NCBI GenBank assembly: GCA_033063855.1
Contig: CP093829.1
Coordinates: forward strand, 18,321,537 to 18,385,536
DNA from: Smittia aterrima
Taxonomy: Eukaryota > Arthropoda > Insecta > Diptera > Chironomidae
Direction of reading: 5' to 3'
Length of the DNA: 64,000 nt
Position numbers and translations under genes: made by a program. The notes under the pieces were generated by a model. It made no database searches. It saw only the letters and a program-made list of their open reading frames with translations, and had not been told where the DNA came from. Numbering within the stretch: position 1 is the stretch's first letter; every line of letters begins with the position of its first letter. Positions 62,101 through 64,000 of this stretch are shown piece after piece.

Positions 62101-62471
62101 ACACGCTGATGAAACGAGAGCGTAAATTGTCAGAAAAATTCACTATCGATCTAGTAAATGATTTACAAGATATTTTAAGATCACCTCTAAAGATCAATGA
62201 CGATAAGAATGCTTCAAACGGCGAAGATGACGATCATTTGGATACGAGTGCAAGGAGATCACGTCGTCAAATAATGTCACGTTATGGAACCTCAACATTT
62301 AAAAAGCTCGGCAAGCGAAGCAGGGAAGATTCATCATCAGAGGATGAAGAGTTGGAGCAAATCGTAATTAAACAAGAAGTTGTTTTCGACGAAGGACTTT
62401 TATGTGGGATCTGTGGCGACTCTTTTTCTTCCAAGACAGATCTTCGTGATCATATATCAATTCACATTTAA
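59161..62471 (+). CDS. C2H2 zinc-finger protein with 15 fingers
   Basis: Exons 59161-59908, 59967-61179, 61240-61334 and 61393-62471 encode 1044 residues. The N-terminal 170 residues are highly acidic (YDEIIENDELEDLNDMIEEQ) with no ZAD, BTB or KRAB-like domain recognised. Fifteen C2H2 fingers follow: two in exon 1 (from YPCDFCSRRF), then separated ones in exon 2, a linked group that includes HTGEKPYGCRFC and HTGEKPYCCLVC across exon junctions, one at YYCSLCGDLF and a lone last finger, LLCGICGDSF, at the extreme C-terminus. Lys/Arg-rich linkers (KASAKKKPAKKTPAPK, RKYKRRRKL) suggest nuclear localisation and DNA contact; a KQEPVAF-type sequence may be a SUMO site. It is probably a transcription or chromatin factor; I cannot name an orthologue. 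All four exons join in frame. AATAAA at 62846-62851 is a candidate poly(A) signal. Confidence 0.9.
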
Positions 62472-63238
62472 AACGCTCTAAGGTTGCTCAAATTATAACT
62501 CTTGTCGCTATCAATGAACTCCAAAATGAAGAACTACGAATTGTTTACATTTCTTTTTAAGTTTTCCCTTTCCTTCTAAAATTAAATATTCAATTACGGC
62601 GCTGTTCAATTACACAGATGCCAAAAAAATATTTCTCGTCCCCATTTGCGGCTAAGTCAAATAACTGTTAAGCTTTTGTTTGCTTCAGTTCTTTTGTTGT
62701 TAACGAGGAAGTTAAACTTAATGATTTCGATCCCAAAAGAAAAGTGAGAATCGAATCATCTCTTCTTCACATTAAATTAGCATTTGAAATGACATGAAAT
62801 GTAGTTAAGTTTTTTAAAAATGTAACTCGAGAAATGGAAGAGTAAAATAAAGATTTGCTTAAAACAAATTCGACAGACTTTCGATCTTTGCGAAGGTGGA
62901 CAAGATTTTGTTCGTGATTTACGTTCGTTTCAAATGAAAGTTGAAGAAGGTTCCTATAAGAATTTCGTTACTCATGAACGAAGCCTAAGCTAATAAATTT
63001 GAATTTTTTTCCTTTCTTTTCTTGGTTATGGAGAGATCTGGAAGAAGAACCTTAACCTTTCGTGACTACCCACGCAATGCAACGGGATGTTAATTCTTTT
63101 CTTTCGTGTCATAAACTGATGATTCATTGATCTTTCATTTGTTCCGAATTAGGAAGTTCATAACGGTTTGTCGTCAATGCCCCAAGAATTACGCAAAATT
63201 GACTAAATCGAATTAGTGGCCTCTTTAAACGAAGCGTG
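62472..63238. other. Zinc-finger 3' UTR and spacer
   Basis: About 770 bp. It includes the zinc-finger poly(A) signal (62846-62851). The right part should be the 3' UTR of the small minus-strand gene, but no minus-strand AATAAA close to its stop was seen. No other feature. Confidence 0.55.
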
Positions 63239-63621
63239 TTAAATGTAATTGCGTTCAAGCAATGACCCAATTAACTGTGCTTGTTTTCGGGTCTTTCTCG
63301 AGCTCAGATCACGAAAGGAAATCAATATTTTTTTCTAACCACAAAGCATGTCGAGCCACAAGAATTTTTCTCTCAACTGATTAGACGATTCTGACGACCA
63401 GCTACTCACGTTTGATTGTTGGGAGTGATGATATCTCCATCGACTTCCATCTCAGAGCAATCCGTTTGTTGTTGATTTTCCTCGACTGACGAATTTTCTT
63501 CTGACGACTTTTCTTTAACTAAACTTGCTTTTTTTGATGGGACTTCGGTGGCTGTTGGTTGATCTTGTTGCGCGACACTATCGTTGGTTGGCAATGATTC
63601 AGTTTTTGTTGGTGTTGCCAT
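63239..63621 (-). CDS. Small Ser/Glu/Gln-rich protein with basic C-terminus, unknown
   Basis: The first exon 63410-63621 starts MATPTKTESLPTNDSVAQQD and is rich in Glu, Ser, Gln and Thr. It ends with a good donor (AC|GTGAGT). The downstream minus-strand sequence offers an acceptor-like CTGAG at 63303-63307. The following frame (63239-63302) is in phase, encodes SRKTRKQAQLIGSLLERNYI and stops at TAA (63239-63241). The product would be 91 residues, acidic then basic, with no signal peptide or domain I know. The 107-nt intron is somewhat longer than usual here and its acceptor has a weak pyrimidine tract, so the second exon could lie elsewhere. The divergent position next to NOP56 favours a real promoter here. 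Function is not assignable. Confidence 0.45.
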
Positions 63622-63835
63622 AAGAAAACGATAAATTGTGGTTTCGAGAGTTTGAAAGCAGAGTACGTTCAGCAGGAGTTTACCAAGTGAATTTTCTTTT
63701 AATTCTTTCTGACAAGCCCCTCGACTCAAAGTGTCGTACCCATCTTAAACAACGCGGTAACGAATTGAAAATAATTAAATAACTCGTGAAGACAAAGTTA
63801 ATTCGTGATTAATTGGTTCAAAGTCATCCGACAAG
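63622..63835. promoter_or_regulatory. Putative bidirectional promoter of NOP56 and the small gene
   Basis: Only 214 bp separate the two divergent start codons, so both promoters must overlap here if both genes are real. The sequence is AT-rich with no TATA box in a convincing position, typical of housekeeping genes. Confidence 0.45.
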
Positions 63836-64000
63836 ATGGTAAGCTATGTTTTGTGAATAAATTTAGATTGAAATTCTTGTTATTAAGTTGATTATTAGAA
63901 ATTGATTCTTGAACACGTTTTTAACATTTCGTCTCGTTCATTTTAAGGCATCACTCTTTGTTTTATACGAGCATGCTTCAGGATATGCACTGTTCAAGGT
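63836..64000 (+). CDS. Nop56: NOP56 (box C/D snoRNP core protein), 5' end, cut by window edge
   Basis: The ATG at 63836-63838 is immediately followed by a consensus donor GTAAGC. After a 109-nt intron ending TTTTAAG, the frame continues from 63948 to the window edge as ASLFVLYEHASGYALFKV. Together this is the characteristic N-terminus of NOP56, whose YEHASGYALF differs from the YETPAGYA form of NOP58. NOP56 is a scaffold of box C/D small nucleolar ribonucleoproteins that guide rRNA 2'-O-methylation and pre-rRNA processing. The first coding exon therefore encodes only the initiator Met. The intron shows no box C/box D pair that would mark a hosted snoRNA. The rest of the gene lies outside the window. 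Confidence 0.8.

Noticed and set aside
63839..63947. NOP56 first intron as a possible snoRNA host
   Set aside because: No box C (RTGATGA) with a matching box D (CTGA) near the ends was found.

Overview
The window looks like nuclear DNA from an insect, most probably a dipteran. The genes are AT-rich and split by very short introns (mostly about 52-67 nt, canonical GT-AG). The products are insect-type: Arrestin 1, the adaptor Dreadlocks, a CD36-family scavenger receptor and an insect-like cytochrome c. I infer a nematoceran or midge-like compact genome, but the sequence does not name the species. There are no bacterial or viral gene blocks, no CRISPR array, no rRNA and no tRNA that I could recognise.

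Positions 1-27,100 are a gene-poor, AT-rich stretch with no recognisable protein gene. Its clearest structure is a roughly 635-bp sequence present twice in opposite orientation (290-925 and 15866-16500), about 98% identical by eye and 15 kb apart. Three short minus-strand open segments (9203-9333, 10140-10230, 15630-15865) may be exons of a gene with long introns, but this is weak. A GC-rich hairpin lies at 25688-25715.

Positions 27,100-36,750 hold two tandem palmitoyl-protein thioesterase 1 (PPT1) paralogues and a ten-exon, 1938-residue ASH/MSP-domain protein of the axonemal HYDIN/CFAP type. The last begins only 46 nt after the second thioesterase stop codon.

Positions 36,800-50,200 hold, in order: an ITM2/BRI BRICHOS protein (minus strand, with a probable alternative last exon), dock/NCK (plus), Arrestin 1 (minus, with a readable photoreceptor-type promoter), a CD36-family receptor (minus) and an organic solute transporter alpha-like protein (plus, whose tail appears to need a 42-nt intron).

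Positions 51,700-64,000 are dense with housekeeping and signalling genes: cytochrome c (plus), REPS EH-domain endocytic adaptor (minus), DNAJC7/TPR2 co-chaperone (minus), a 15-finger C2H2 protein (plus), a predicted 91-residue protein (minus) and the 5' end of NOP56 (plus, cut by the window edge). The last two share a 214-bp divergent promoter region. All gene models are hand-spliced from the sequence; every multi-exon model closes in frame. The genes do not form one pathway. Their neighbourhood is best read as chromosomal synteny rather than an operon-like system.
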